DNA from: an uncultured Flavobacteriaceae bacterium
Lineage (GTDB): Bacteria; Bacteroidota; Bacteroidia; Flavobacteriales; Flavobacteriaceae
Assembly (NCBI GenBank): GCA_937901915.1
Contig: CALGUD010000109.1
Coordinates: 1 to 12,811, forward strand
DNA: 12,811 nt
Direction of reading: 5' to 3'
The notes below the pieces were generated by a model. The model worked only from the letters and a program-made list of their open reading frames with translations. It had not been told where the DNA came from and searched no databases. The position numbers were made by a program, and so were the translations under genes. Shown here in pieces: positions 8,196 to 12,811 of the stretch. Position 1 is the stretch's first letter, and every line of letters begins with the position of its first letter.

Positions 8196-8225
8196 CCCCG
8201 CTACCGCTAGCCTCTTGGCTAGTGG
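8195..8225 (+). repeat. REP-like palindrome R3, left end of the RAYT unit
   Basis: Head CCCCCGCTA (8195-8203), then CCGCTAGCC (8204-8212), loop TCTT, and GGCTAGTGG (8217-8225). It abuts the transposase stop codon at 8228-8230. The 17-base outer end is the inverted counterpart of R4 with one mismatch. Confidence 0.8.
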
Positions 8226-8227
8226 CA

Positions 8228-8800
8228 TCATAGCTTAGACAAACCAAGTAAATATCCATCACTATCTATTTGTAATACAGTTTGGTCGTCTTGATAATTT
8301 CGGGCACTACTATATTTCCAATCTATTGGATCTGTAACAAAACCAGCTTCAACCGGATTATTATGGATATAATCAATTTTTTGCTGTATAACCTTGTCTG
8401 ACCATAATTCTATAGGTTTATTATGTTGTTGCCAAAACTGTCTTTTTAAAACAGTAGCATTCTTTTTTCCTGCTCTTTCCATCATCCATAATAACCATTC
8501 CTTTCTGCTTTCCTGTGGGTTTTCTTCAATAGCATTTATAAGTTTTTTAGCTGTGTATCCTTTAAAATCACGTATAAGTCCCGAAGGGTCCTCAAGAGAA
8601 GACCGAAAAACTAAATGTATATGATTGGGCATAAAGCAATAAGCATAGACTTCCATTCCCTTGTTTTTTCTGCAGTAAGTAATACTATCAGCCAAAATAG
8701 AATAGTATGAATCTCTTGTAAATATATCCATCCAATAAACCGTAGCACAGCTTATAAAATATAAACCGGACTTATTATGAAATTTATAGTTCCTACTCAT
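8228..8800 (-). CDS. REP-associated tyrosine transposase (RAYT, Y1_Tnp / Transposase_17 family)
   Basis: A 190-residue HUH-type enzyme that nicks and rejoins single-stranded DNA at palindromes. The HUH motif is His60-Ile-His62 in CFMPNHIHLVF. DFKGYTAKKL (Tyr82 a candidate for the catalytic tyrosine) follows, and the C-terminal IDYIHNNPVEAGFV block is typical of RAYTs. Length is usual for the family and the frame is intact. It starts ATGAGT at 8800 and ends three bases from palindrome R3; palindrome R4 lies about 95 bases upstream of the start. The upstream region 8801-8892 is AT-rich with no clear promoter. RAYTs are generally domesticated and vertically kept rather than freely mobile. The duplicated tail next to it shows that this one has been involved in local rearrangement. 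Confidence 0.9.
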   Translation of the reverse strand: MSRNYKFHNKSGLYFISCATVYWMDIFTRDSYYSILADSITYCRKNKGMEVYAYCFMPNHIHLVFRSSLEDPSGLIRDFKGYTAKKLINAIEENPQESRKEWLLWMMERAGKKNATVLKRQFWQQHNKPIELWSDKVIQQKIDYIHNNPVEAGFVTDPIDWKYSSARNYQDDQTVLQIDSDGYLLGLSKL

Positions 8801-8892
8801 TAAATAAATATAGTAAAAATCTTACATTTTAATGATCCGCAGTAAATAAAAACTATTTCATTTTGAATGACTTTTAACTTTTAGTTCCTTCG

Positions 8893-8923
8893 CCGCTAGC
8901 GTGGACGCTAGCGGAAGCGGGGG
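8893..8923 (-). repeat. REP-like palindrome R4, right end of the RAYT unit
   Basis: CCGCTAGCGT (8893-8902), GG, ACGCTAGCGG (8905-8914), a perfect 10-bp palindrome, followed by AAGCGGGGG. On the minus strand it reads with the same CCCCCGCT head as R3. The stem sequence matches R1 rather than R2/R3. Confidence 0.8.
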
Positions 8924-8948
8924 CAAAACAATAAATTAAGCAATAAAA

Positions 8949-8981
8949 TTAACATCTGTTACACTCAACTTAACATCGGTT
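8949..8981. promoter_or_regulatory. Direct repeat TTAACATCnGTT with 21-base period
   Basis: TTAACATCTGTT (8949-8960) and TTAACATCGGTT (8970-8981) match at 11 of 12 bases and are two helical turns apart, which would place two protein-binding sites on one face of the DNA. They lie 163 bases before the dehydrogenase start. No promoter boxes are convincing in 8982-9143, and that stretch otherwise holds nothing I recognise. Confidence 0.3.
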
Positions 8982-9143
8982 GACATTACAATAGATAATA
9001 ACCAGCCTCCAATCTCATAGAGCAACTTTTTATTTTAATACAGAACCCCTATTTCTAAATTTTCATAGAAATTGAACTGTAATTATGAGAGCATAGTCTT
9101 TCACTTTCCCTGTACTGGTACTTCAGTATTTAAATTCTATATT

Positions 9144-10316
9144 ATGAAAAAAATTACAACCCTTGTTTTTCTATTTTTTATGGTGGGAGCATGGTCACAG
9201 GAAAAAAGTGGCGTAATCTCCAAAACAACCACCGGAAATATTTATAAACCGGAATCTGTTGAAGCAACGGATAAGAGACTGGCGGAATTAAAAATGCCGG
9301 ATGGCTTTCAGATTTCCAAGTTCGCAGAAGGCCTCGGTAAAGCACGAATGATGACAGCGAGCCCGCAGGGAGATGTGTATGTAACTTCCCGGGAAGGAAA
9401 GGTGTACCGATTAAAAGATACAAACAATGACGGGAAAGCGGACAAGAAAGATGAAATCATCAACAAAGAAGGGGCGCATGGTGTAACCATACATGACGGC
9501 ATGTTCTACCTGGTGACTGTAAAAGAGGTTTTCCGTGGAAAATTAAATGAAGATGGCTCGGTAGGGGAGCTCGAAAAAATAATAGATGACCTTCCTGATG
9601 GCGGACAACATCCAAACCGTACCCTGAAGTTTGGCCCGGATACTATGTTATACATCACTGTAGGCAGTACCTGCAACGCCTGTAAGGAAACCAATAAGGA
9701 AAGTGCCACCATAGTGCGTGCCAATCCCGACGGCAGCAACAGGACGGTTTTTGCCAAAGGCTTACGGAATACGCTTGGTATTGACTGGCATCCGGAAACA
9801 GAAAAAATGTACGGGGTAGACCACGGAATTGACTGGTTGGGAGATGATGAGCAGAAAGAAGAATTAAACCGAATTGAAGAAGGGAAAGATTACGGCTGGC
9901 CGTATATTTATGGAGATGGTAAATTCAATGAAAACGATGAACCCGAAAATATGACCTGGGAAGAATACGCGGCTAAATCCGAAAATCCCGAATTACTTTT
10001 TACTGCGCATAGTGCACCCATGGATATGATTTTTTACACAGGAAATATGTTCCCCCCGGAATATAAAAACAATGCACTCGTTGCTTTTCATGGATCCTGG
10101 AACCGAAAACCCGCTTCGGGTTACCACATCTTGCAGGTAAAATTTGAAAACGGAAAACCTGTGAAGTCAGAAGATTTTGTCACCGGCTTTTTAACTGAAG
10201 GCGGAACAGCCCACTTTGCAAGGCCAGTGGCCATTGTAGAATTACAAGATGGTTCGGTGCTGGTATCAGACGATAGCCGGGGAATCATTTACCGTATTAC
10301 ATATGAATCCAGATGA
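9144..10316 (+). CDS. Secreted sorbosone/glucose-type dehydrogenase (PQQ-dependent sugar dehydrogenase family)
   Basis: A 390-residue six-bladed beta-propeller of the GSDH family, expected to oxidise a sugar or aldose at the cell exterior. The start is set at ATG 9144 because a clear signal peptide follows (MKKITTLVFLFFMVGAWSQ); the frame extends upstream to a TTG at 9072, but that would bury the signal. Family motifs are LPDGGQHPNRTLKFGPD, GSTCNACKE (Cys177 and Cys180), GLRNTLGIDWHPE, NRIEEGKDYGWPY, FHGSWNRKPASGYHIL and the closing DDSRGIIYRITY. It is intact and of usual length. Its stop codon overlaps the DUF3891 start by four bases (ATGA), so the two are co-transcribed. Cofactor and substrate are family-level inference; many members of this group are assigned as L-sorbosone dehydrogenase without experimental proof. 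Confidence 0.88.
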   Translation: MKKITTLVFLFFMVGAWSQEKSGVISKTTTGNIYKPESVEATDKRLAELKMPDGFQISKFAEGLGKARMMTASPQGDVYVTSREGKVYRLKDTNNDGKADKKDEIINKEGAHGVTIHDGMFYLVTVKEVFRGKLNEDGSVGELEKIIDDLPDGGQHPNRTLKFGPDTMLYITVGSTCNACKETNKESATIVRANPDGSNRTVFAKGLRNTLGIDWHPETEKMYGVDHGIDWLGDDEQKEELNRIEEGKDYGWPYIYGDGKFNENDEPENMTWEEYAAKSENPELLFTAHSAPMDMIFYTGNMFPPEYKNNALVAFHGSWNRKPASGYHILQVKFENGKPVKSEDFVTGFLTEGGTAHFARPVAIVELQDGSVLVSDDSRGIIYRITYESR

Positions 10317-11053
10317 TTGTCAGGAATTCATCTGAAGGCTGGCACATTATTCACCAGGCGGCGCATGGTATCCTTGCAGGGAAGCTTGCTAATGAACTTT
10401 TAATAAAATTGCGTCCGCTGCTGTGGATGGAAACTCTTACGGCTGTTATAGAGCACGATGACCAGCAGTTGAACTTTAAAGAGAAATCTTATTTAAACCA
10501 TCTGGGAATGCCAGTTGATTTTACGGAAGATCACCAAACTGAGGATCAGATACTGGAGAGGGCTCACCGGGTTTTGAATGAGGCGGCCCTTAAATCGAAG
10601 TGGACGGTTATGCTGGTTTCCTTACACATTGATTTTTTGTACAATCGTGAAGAATTTATTACTAAGAAATTAGAAAAATTTTTTGCCTCCCAGGAAAAAA
10701 TCCGGAAAGCATACTATGCATATTATAATATTAAAGCTGATGAAGCTGAAGATGCCTATGATGTATTGCGATTTTGCGACAGGTGCTCCCTTATTTTATG
10801 TAAAGATGAAATACCTGCCTTTGGCCGTTCTGTTGAAATCAACAAGACCATACAGAAGAAAGAATATATGCTCCATCAAAATAAAGACCATTCCATTACC
10901 GTAGAACCCTGGTGTTTTGAAAAAAAAGAGTTCGAAATTTCAGTTGAAGAACAACTACTTAAAAAAGCTTCCTTTAAAGATGATGCGGAATTTAATGAAT
11001 CCCTTTTACAGGCCGAAACCAGAACATTGAGTTGGAAGTTTAAGAAAAGATGA
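10313..11053 (+). CDS. DUF3891 family protein
   Basis: A 246-residue cytosolic protein with the DUF3891 start pattern MIVRNSSEGWHIIHQAAHGILAGKLA and a conserved acidic/His centre (VIEHDDQQLNF). A later segment, FCDRCSLILCKDEIP, is also characteristic. His and Asp residues in HQAAHG and EHDD suggest an HD-like metal site, but the function of the family is unknown. The ATG lies within the stop of the preceding dehydrogenase gene (ATGA), indicating translational coupling. The gene is intact and ends 48 bases before a strong terminator. Confidence 0.82.
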   Translation: MIVRNSSEGWHIIHQAAHGILAGKLANELLIKLRPLLWMETLTAVIEHDDQQLNFKEKSYLNHLGMPVDFTEDHQTEDQILERAHRVLNEAALKSKWTVMLVSLHIDFLYNREEFITKKLEKFFASQEKIRKAYYAYYNIKADEAEDAYDVLRFCDRCSLILCKDEIPAFGRSVEINKTIQKKEYMLHQNKDHSITVEPWCFEKKEFEISVEEQLLKKASFKDDAEFNESLLQAETRTLSWKFKKR

Positions 11054-11100
11054 ATAAGGAAATAAGGATCAAACTTATGAAGAATAACAAATGTTATTTT

Positions 11101-11140
11101 AGACCTCACAGGTTTTGAAACCTGTGAGGTCTCATTTTTT
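11101..11140 (+). terminator. Strong intrinsic terminator of the dehydrogenase-DUF3891 operon
   Basis: AGACCTCACAGGTTT (11101-11115) and AAACCTGTGAGGTCT (11118-11132) are perfect 15-base complements around TG, followed by CATTTTTT. A small second hairpin (AATAAC/GTTATT, 11084-11099) lies just before it. On the minus strand there is no T run after the stem, so it acts in one direction only. Confidence 0.9.
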
Positions 11141-11230
11141 ATAATTTCTATCCCATTTAACGCAAACTCTCCCAACTTTGGATTATTATTCAAGGTACAG
11201 CATAAGATTAAAATAAGTGTTAGGAAACAT

Positions 11231-11277
11231 CAGAAAACACAAAAGGAACTATAGTTTTTCACATTATAGCTCCTTTT
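11231..11277 (-). terminator. Terminator of riboswitch-like RNA A
   Basis: On the minus strand, AAAAGGAGCTATA (11277-11265) pairs with TATAGTTCCTTTT (11253-11241) with one G-T pair, then GTGTTTTCTG. It lies directly after the aptamer, as the expression platform. The aptamer 3' end AAGGA can also pair with TCCTT in the right arm, giving an alternative fold. Confidence 0.7.
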
Positions 11278-11280
11278 GCT

Positions 11281-11366
11281 AATCATCATCCTTAATTGGC
11301 ATTATCCAACTAAGTTTCCGGGTATATTCTCAGCCATCAAATAAATGATCAGCACCCCGTATGATT
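11281..11366 (-). ncRNA. THI-box (TPP-like) aptamer A, variant, with no gene downstream
   Basis: Read on the minus strand, the aptamer has these parts in order. P1 is AATCAT (11366-11361) with ATGATT (11286-11281). The core is GGGGTGC, a P3 hairpin ATCA/TGAT, then GCTGAGA. P2 is CGGG/CCCG. The last arm is CTTAGTTGG (11314-11306), loop ATAATG, CCAATTAAG (11299-11291), followed by GA. GGGGTGC and GCTGAGA are the signature of the pyrimidine-binding half of the TPP riboswitch. The last arm is a continuous 9-bp helix with one G-U pair, whereas TPP aptamers have an internal loop with a conserved CG there that binds pyrophosphate. After its terminator the minus strand carries no convincing gene before the opposing DUF3891 gene. 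Confidence 0.75.
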
Positions 11367-11372
11367 GAATAA

Positions 11373-11402
11373 TAAAGTTACAAAAAAGATTGGGTTTTAC
11401 CA
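11373..11402 (-). promoter_or_regulatory. Putative promoter of riboswitch-like RNA A
   Basis: On the minus strand, TGG (11402-11400), 19 bases, then TAACTTTA (11380-11373), which ends seven bases before P1. Spacing is the same as in the matching promoter of RNA B; the -33 box is weak here. The remaining part of this gene-free stretch, 11403-11512, shows nothing I recognise. Confidence 0.45.
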
Positions 11403-11512
11403 TGAGATTATGAATAGTTTAACATAATGAAATTTAAAGAGTTTAATAATAAAAATTACCGGTAGAACTTTGGATGAGTACCTGCTAACACCGCTTAAGT
11501 TATACTGCCTTT

Positions 11513-12355
11513 TTAATCTACTTGTTTTGACCTGAGAAAGTCAAATTCATCTGTTTTTATAACATACCCAATCCGTAGCATACTTGTAAATTGTTTATAA
11601 TTTAAAAGATTCTCGGCATAGCCAGCAAACCACTCCAGCATAAAATACTGGTTCTTTGATTTAAAAGGGTTGTAAGACAGGCGGGACCTTACCGATCCTT
11701 TCCAGTCCCATTGCGCCCCTTTTCTAAGCATCACTTCAAAAATATAAGTGTCCGGTTTTAGATCGTATGAAACCTTAACTTCTGTAAACCCTATATAATC
11801 AAACAGGTCCGGGTTACTCTTTTTGTATTTAAAAGGGAACCAGGCTTCCACGCTCACAAAAGTCCTGGGATTTATTTTTGTTAGATATTTAAGGTTCGCA
11901 CTATTCCAGCTTCTGGAAGAACTGCTGTCCCTGCCGTTGGAATTATGGTTTAACATGAATGTAGCGATACCATTTATTTTTTCTTCTTTATCAAAAAAAG
12001 GTTTACCAAGTCCTATTGCCGGATTAAAATTAATATCCTGGAAAGGGCTGGAGAGTTCATAAACATTCCAGAATGCTTTTTGGGTATATGTAGCAAATAG
12101 GTAGGTTTTCCATGGCATATTATGGCGTATCAACAGATGTTTAAAGCTGATTTGATATTTTAAATCTGCCGTGTTTTTATTGATATCCTTATTAAGAGGG
12201 ATTCCGCTAATAAAATAATTGTCTTTGTATATGGAAAAGGATGGCATATCCTTGATAGCTCTATATACTTCCTCTTTTGAAAGGTTTTGGGCGTGTAGCC
12301 TGGAGATGAATGGGAATATAATTAAAATGACTGACCACCGTAAAAGTTTAATCAT
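11513..12355 (-). CDS. pldA: Outer-membrane phospholipase A (OMPLA/PldA family)
   Basis: A 280-residue outer-membrane beta-barrel that cleaves acyl chains from phospholipids, usually when lipids are misplaced to the outer leaflet. A signal peptide ends near HAQ (residue 23). The active-site segment is NHNSNGRDSSSSRSWN. His137, Ser139 and Asn151 reproduce the exact spacing of E. coli OMPLA His142, Ser144 and Asn156, and Arg142 and Ser147 match its calcium ligands Arg147 and Ser152. Alternating beta-strand patterns fill the rest, and the chain is of family length. Its leader on the minus strand carries an upstream TPP-like aptamer and terminator ending about 75 bases before the start codon, so transcription of this gene probably depends on that RNA switch. 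No other gene lies between switch and start. Confidence 0.88.
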   Translation of the reverse strand: MIKLLRWSVILIIFPFISRLHAQNLSKEEVYRAIKDMPSFSIYKDNYFISGIPLNKDINKNTADLKYQISFKHLLIRHNMPWKTYLFATYTQKAFWNVYELSSPFQDINFNPAIGLGKPFFDKEEKINGIATFMLNHNSNGRDSSSSRSWNSANLKYLTKINPRTFVSVEAWFPFKYKKSNPDLFDYIGFTEVKVSYDLKPDTYIFEVMLRKGAQWDWKGSVRSRLSYNPFKSKNQYFMLEWFAGYAENLLNYKQFTSMLRIGYVIKTDEFDFLRSKQVD

Positions 12356-12420
12356 TGTTTTAAGTTTAGCATAAAATTAAGCCAGGGAATCTTTAATTTG
12401 AATAGCAGGATTAAGATACA

Positions 12421-12466
12421 TATAAAAAACAAATGGAATTATGATTTTAGAACCATAATTCCATTT
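12421..12466 (-). terminator. Terminator of riboswitch-like RNA B, upstream of the phospholipase gene
   Basis: On the minus strand, AAATGGAATTATG (12466-12454) and CATAATTCCATTT (12443-12431) are perfect 13-base complements with a 10-base loop, followed by GTTTTTTATA. The left-arm sequence GGAATTATGG is repeated exactly at the aptamer's 3' end (12480-12471), so the right arm can pair with either. Confidence 0.85.
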
Positions 12467-12469
12467 GCC

Positions 12470-12551
12470 ACCATAATTCCTTAGCTGGCATTATCCACCT
12501 AAGCATCGAGTATGTTCTCAGCATTCAATCAATGAAGCACCCCGATATGGT
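12470..12551 (-). ncRNA. THI-box (TPP-like) aptamer B, variant, in the phospholipase leader
   Basis: On the minus strand, P1 is ACCATA (12551-12546) with TATGGT (12475-12470). The core is GGGGTGC, P3 TTCA/TGAA, then GCTGAGA. P2 is TCGGG/CTCGA with one G-U pair. The last arm is CTTAGGTGG (12503-12495), loop ATAATG, CCAGCTAAG (12488-12480), followed by GA. Every stem differs in sequence from aptamer A yet still pairs, which is good evidence for a selected RNA structure. As in A, the pyrophosphate-side internal loop of TPP aptamers is replaced by a near-continuous 9-bp helix (one G-G mismatch). The terminator follows at once, then the phospholipase gene. Confidence 0.8.
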
Positions 12552-12558
12552 ATTAATA

Positions 12559-12588
12559 TAAAATTACAAAAAATAGGTGAGCTGGCAA
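12559..12588 (-). promoter_or_regulatory. Putative promoter of the riboswitch B-phospholipase transcript
   Basis: On the minus strand, TTG (12588-12586), 19 bases, then TAATTTTA (12566-12559). It ends eight bases before P1, so the transcript would start about at the aptamer. Confidence 0.55.
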
Positions 12589-12662
12589 GTCTTTTATAAG
12601 TAGTTTAACACTTCTGGCAGAGGGTAAATTTTATATTGAAAGCATCTTGTTTTAATATAGTT

Positions 12663-12701
12663 TTTTTGAGAAGTAAAATTAAATGTATTTTATCTCAAAA
12701 A
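12663..12701. other. AT-rich hairpin between the phospholipase leader and the tRNA promoter
   Basis: TTTTTGAGA, AG bulge, TAAAAT (12663-12679) pairs with ATTTTA and TCTCAAAAA (12687-12701). It separates two divergent promoters and ends three bases before the tRNA -33 box. It could be a terminator for transcripts from either side or an operator; nothing decides between these. Confidence 0.35.
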
Positions 12702-12703
12702 CA

Positions 12704-12734
12704 TTTGCCATATTAAAAAAGGACTGTATATTTG
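12704..12734 (+). promoter_or_regulatory. Consensus Bacteroidota promoter of tRNA-Asp
   Basis: TTTG (12704-12707), a 19-base spacer, and TATATTTG (12727-12734) match the Bacteroidota primary-sigma consensus exactly. The box ends 17 bases before the tRNA. Confidence 0.8.
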
Positions 12735-12751
12735 CATCCGCTAACAAGCAC

Positions 12752-12811
12752 GGTCTGGTAGTTCAGTTGGTTAGAATACCTGCCTGTCACGCAGGGGGTC
12801 GCGGGTTCGAG
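12752..12811 (+). tRNA. tRNA-Asp (GTC), 3' end cut by the window edge
   Basis: Acceptor strand GGTCTGG, D arm AGTTCAGTTGGTTAGAAT, and anticodon stem CCTGC/GCAGG around GTC (12786-12788). The T arm begins GCGGGTTCGAG. The remaining bases of the T arm and acceptor lie beyond the window. Confidence 0.95.

Larger units (their letters stand above)
8046..8350. repeat. 150-bp direct repeat, period 155 (R2/R3 plus transposase tail)
   Basis: 8046-8195 and 8201-8350 match over 150 bases with four differences, at 8088/8243, 8096/8251, 8142/8297 and 8175/8330. In each case the left copy has G and the right copy A. The repeat comprises a palindrome and the last 40 codons plus stop of the minus-strand transposase. 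All four differences are synonymous in that frame (GGC/GGT, CTA/TTA, AAC/AAT, GAC/GAT). Confidence 0.95.
8195..8923 (-). mobile_element. RAYT-REP unit: transposase bracketed by inverted palindromes
   Basis: The 729-bp segment begins CCCCCGCTACCGCTAGC and ends with GCTAGCGGAAGCGGGGG. The reverse complement of the right end matches the left end at 16 of 17 bases. Between them lies one intact transposase gene. RAYTs are known single-strand HUH enzymes tied to REP palindromes. Here the palindromes flank the gene in opposite orientation, as in a REP doublet (BIME/REPIN) with the gene between. No target duplication is visible. The exact limits are inferred from symmetry only. Confidence 0.6.

Noticed and set aside
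7992..8225. CRISPR-like array made of the repeated CCGCTAGC units
   Set aside because: The units are palindromes of two types with unequal spacing, there are only three in a row, the spacers include transposase coding sequence, and no cas gene is near. REP elements explain them.
8195..8923. Ordinary DDE insertion sequence with terminal inverted repeats
   Set aside because: The encoded protein has the HUH/Y1 signature, not a DDE catalytic triad, and no target-site duplication is visible.
9072..9143. Upstream extension of the dehydrogenase to a TTG start
   Set aside because: The extension would put 24 residues ahead of a clear signal peptide beginning at ATG 9144, and TTG starts are rare here.
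10876..11193. 105-codon open frame on the minus strand downstream of riboswitch A
   Set aside because: It starts at TTG, runs through the strong palindromic terminator and lies antisense to the DUF3891 gene. Its product resembles no family I know, so it is not a convincing riboswitch target.
11241..11277. Plain terminator for the phospholipase gene or the DUF3891 gene
   Set aside because: It lies 236 bases beyond the phospholipase stop, directly behind an aptamer with its own promoter, and its T run is on the minus strand. It fits better as the riboswitch expression platform.

Overview
The window is AT-rich DNA from a member of the Bacteroidota, most likely a flavobacterium. The evidence is the type of its proteins (GH3 glucosidase with an SLAQ-type signal peptide, RHS tip with the EVKGEGNS and DPRVGRFFAVDPL motifs, DUF3891 protein), the lack of strong Shine-Dalgarno sites, and promoters of the TTTG-N19-TAnnTTTG kind. 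The clearest such promoter precedes the tRNA-Asp gene at the right end.

Layout. 1-3056: the 3' end of a Gfo/Idh/MocA oxidoreductase, then a complete exported GH3 beta-glucosidase (BglX-like), a sugar-utilisation setting. 3232-5385: a CPA2-type cation/proton antiporter with a long cytosolic tail. 5553-7051: a small PAS protein with a histidine-kinase H-box but no ATPase domain, and an AraC-type regulator that stops after its first helix-turn-helix. 7052-8923: a scarred, mobile region. It holds a short palindromic repeat, an orphan RHS tip that has lost its toxin end, four REP-like palindromes, and an intact REP-associated tyrosine transposase (RAYT) on the minus strand bracketed by inverted palindromes. 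A second, partial copy of the RAYT tail lies beside it. 9144-11053: a secreted sorbosone/glucose-type dehydrogenase overlapping a DUF3891 gene by four bases, ended by a strong terminator.

11141-12751 is the most unusual part. An outer-membrane phospholipase A gene on the minus strand is flanked by two structured RNAs on the same strand. Each has a promoter, an aptamer resembling the TPP (THI-box) riboswitch, and an intrinsic terminator. Both keep the GGGGTGC / GCTGAGA core that binds the pyrimidine in TPP riboswitches. In both, the arm that should hold the pyrophosphate pocket is a nearly continuous 9-bp helix capped by ATAATG, without the usual internal loop and its CG. The two copies differ in sequence but co-vary in every stem. 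One precedes the phospholipase gene; the other precedes no recognisable gene. I regard this pair as the best candidate for an undescribed system: a variant THI-box RNA that may control a membrane-lipid enzyme. The ligand is unknown. A 5'-partial tRNA-Asp closes the window.
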